From contig NZ_JAJOZB010000001.1 in NCBI RefSeq assembly GCF_023701745.1, positions 1,673,501 to 1,737,500 of the forward strand: 64,000 bases of DNA. Reading direction: 5' to 3'. How positions within the stretch are numbered: the stretch's first letter is position 1; every line of letters starts with the position of its first letter. A program made the translations under genes and the position numbers. The stretch comes from Streptomyces sp. RKAG293. GTDB lineage: Bacteria; Actinomycetota; Actinomycetes; Streptomycetales; Streptomycetaceae. Positions 62,049 through 64,000 of this stretch are shown one piece after another. The notes below the pieces were generated by a model. It had not been told where the DNA came from and made no database searches. It saw nothing but the letters and a program-made list of their open reading frames with translations.

Positions 62049-62657
62049 TCAATCAGCCGTGGCGTCCATCCGCACAAGTCTGCGGACCTGCACTACATAG
62101 AGGATCCCTGCCCACCAGTACAGAGTTGTACCCCATCCGGCGAACGCCCATCCGCACGTTGCGGCCAGCGTGGCGAGCCATCCGCTGCCATCACTCAGCA
62201 ACAACAGCGGGAAGGCGTACATCAGGTTGAAGGTGGCGGCCTTGCCCACGAAGTTCACCTGCGGCGGTCCGTATCCGTGCCGCCGGAGGATCAGGAGCAT
62301 TACCCCCATCATCACCTCCCTGGCCAGCAGGAGCAACGGCAGCCACAAGGGGAGGATGTCCCTCCAGGTGAGCCCGATCAGGGTGGACAGTACGAACAGC
62401 CGGTCCGCGGCCGGGTCGAGGAGCCGGCCGAGATTGCTGACCTGGTTCCACCGCCGCGCGAGCTTGCCGTCCAGATAGTCACTGATACCGCTGAGCGCGA
62501 GTACCAGCAGCGCCCAGCCGTCGGCCTTCGGCCCACCGAACTCGGGCCACAGGATCAGCCACAGGAACACCGGAACGCCCACCAGGCGAGCCATACTCAG
62601 GATGTTGGGGATCGTGAAGATCCGATCCGTTTGCACCCGTGTCTCCTGGACCTCCAC
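62049..62657 (-). CDS. CDP-alcohol phosphatidyltransferase
   Basis: A 202-residue membrane enzyme transferring a phosphatidyl group from CDP-diacylglycerol. The full motif D-X2-D-G-X2-A-R-X8-G-X3-D-X3-D is present in [28 protein letters not shown]. Several membrane helices follow. The mycobacterial counterpart in this position is pgsA2. GTG 62657 ([10 protein letters not shown]) with AGGAGGGG upstream is taken as start; the frame is open to TTG 62717. Confidence 0.9.
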   Translation of the reverse strand: MEVQETRVQTDRIFTIPNILSMARLVGVPVFLWLILWPEFGGPKADGWALLVLALSGISDYLDGKLARRWNQVSNLGRLLDPAADRLFVLSTLIGLTWRDILPLWLPLLLLAREVMMGVMLLILRRHGYGPPQVNFVGKAATFNLMYAFPLLLLSDGSGWLATLAATCGWAFAGWGTTLYWWAGILYVVQVRRLVRMDATAD

Positions 62658-62719
62658 CGGGGGCCCCTCCTGTATGTACGTGCCGATGATTCCACCCGAC
62701 CCTACCCCAGACGACAAAA

Positions 62720-62756
62720 AGGCCTGGCCTCGGATCGAAGATCCGAGGCCAGGCCT
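62720..62756 (-). terminator. Rho-independent terminator of the rRNA operon
   Basis: A perfect 17-bp stem (62720-62736 with 62740-62756) and three-base loop; on the minus strand it is followed by TTTTTG, so transcription from the rRNA genes stops here, just before the CDP-alcohol transferase gene. Confidence 0.95.
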
Positions 62757-62764
62757 CGTAATGA

Positions 62765-62884
62765 TTGTTCGGCGGCGTCCTACTCTCCCACAGGGTCCCC
62801 CTGCAGTACCATCGGCGCTGAAAGGCTTAGCTTCCGGGTTCGGAATGTAACCGGGCGTTTCCCTAACGCTATGACCACCGAAAC
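62765..62884 (-). rRNA. rrf: 5S ribosomal RNA
   Basis: About 120 nt. The minus strand begins GTTTCGGTGGTCATAGCG and includes CCCGGTTACATTCCGAACCC, matching actinobacterial 5S RNA. Last gene of the rRNA operon, followed directly by the terminator. Confidence 0.97.
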
Positions 62885-62960
62885 ACTATGAAGTTAACCA
62901 ACCGGGTGTTATCACGGTTCGTTACTTCAGAACTACACAGTGGACGCGAAGCAAAAATAG

Positions 62961-64000
<1,040 letters not shown>

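Overview
The window is chromosomal DNA from a Streptomyces species or close relative. The evidence is very high GC with strong third-position GC bias, TTA codons confined to a few accessory genes, an ECF sigma factor paired with a DGPF protein, Tat and lipoprotein signals, and the gene order gcvP - dinB - MerR - DUF151 - MerR - FHA - DUF881 - Sbp - DUF881. That order is shared in outline with the Mycobacterium garA/gcvB neighbourhood. The right end holds the 3' part of a 23S rRNA gene, a 5S rRNA gene and their terminator, all on the minus strand.

Left part (1-13.6 kb): ordinary Streptomyces metabolism. It holds several short-chain dehydrogenases, a DUF3037/HipA-like kinase pair, a secreted Rieske lipoprotein, an isochorismatase-fold protein that appears to have lost its catalytic triad, PPOX and DUF2867 proteins, a TetR-associated SDR operon, a DGPF/ECF sigma pair, a frameshifted SIS-domain gene and an epimerase-like gene.

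Accessory island (about 13.96-27.15 kb): an F420-dependent luciferase-like oxidoreductase gene is broken, with its N-terminal 72 codons at 13740-13955 and its C-terminal 66 codons at 27150-27350. Between them lie about 13 kb of accessory DNA. The left part carries an inverted intact paralogue of the broken gene, then a coiled-coil/GIY-YIG gene pair, a HEPN-type gene, a small unknown gene, a decayed gene and a TIGR02391 (Ymh) gene, which looks like a defence-type cargo. The right part carries what looks like a ribosomally synthesised peptide (RiPP) cluster. It has an HTH-TPR regulator whose stop codon overlaps a 40-residue exported-peptide gene, a HATPase anti-sigma-like protein, a small unknown protein, a radical SAM/SPASM enzyme, a 49-residue precursor ending in a Cys-X-Cys core, and an APH-like kinase. 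Three consecutive genes of this cluster contain a TTA codon, which implies bldA control. This cluster is the best candidate for an undescribed system.

Middle and right part (27.7-52.7 kb): a methyltransferase, LysR/EamA and MocR/PPOX divergent pairs, a PaiB-like protein, two EamA transporters (one with a short proline-rich leader ORF and hairpins), a decayed Clp-N protein, PNPOx-like and HAD proteins, a SRPBCC protein, a secreted GH3 glucosidase with a LacI regulator, PadR, PhzF, CPBP protease, a vWA lipid-anchored or membrane protein, a glutamate-cysteine ligase-like enzyme, and gcvP behind a tandem glycine riboswitch.

Right end (52.3-64 kb): PRC-barrel protein, DNA polymerase IV, the MerR/DUF151/FtsR/GarA cluster, the DUF881-Sbp-DUF881 membrane cluster, a nucleotidyltransferase/phosphomannomutase-like fusion, a CDP-alcohol phosphatidyltransferase and the rRNA operon end. 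This block probably links glycine/2-oxoglutarate metabolism, cell division control and envelope precursor supply.
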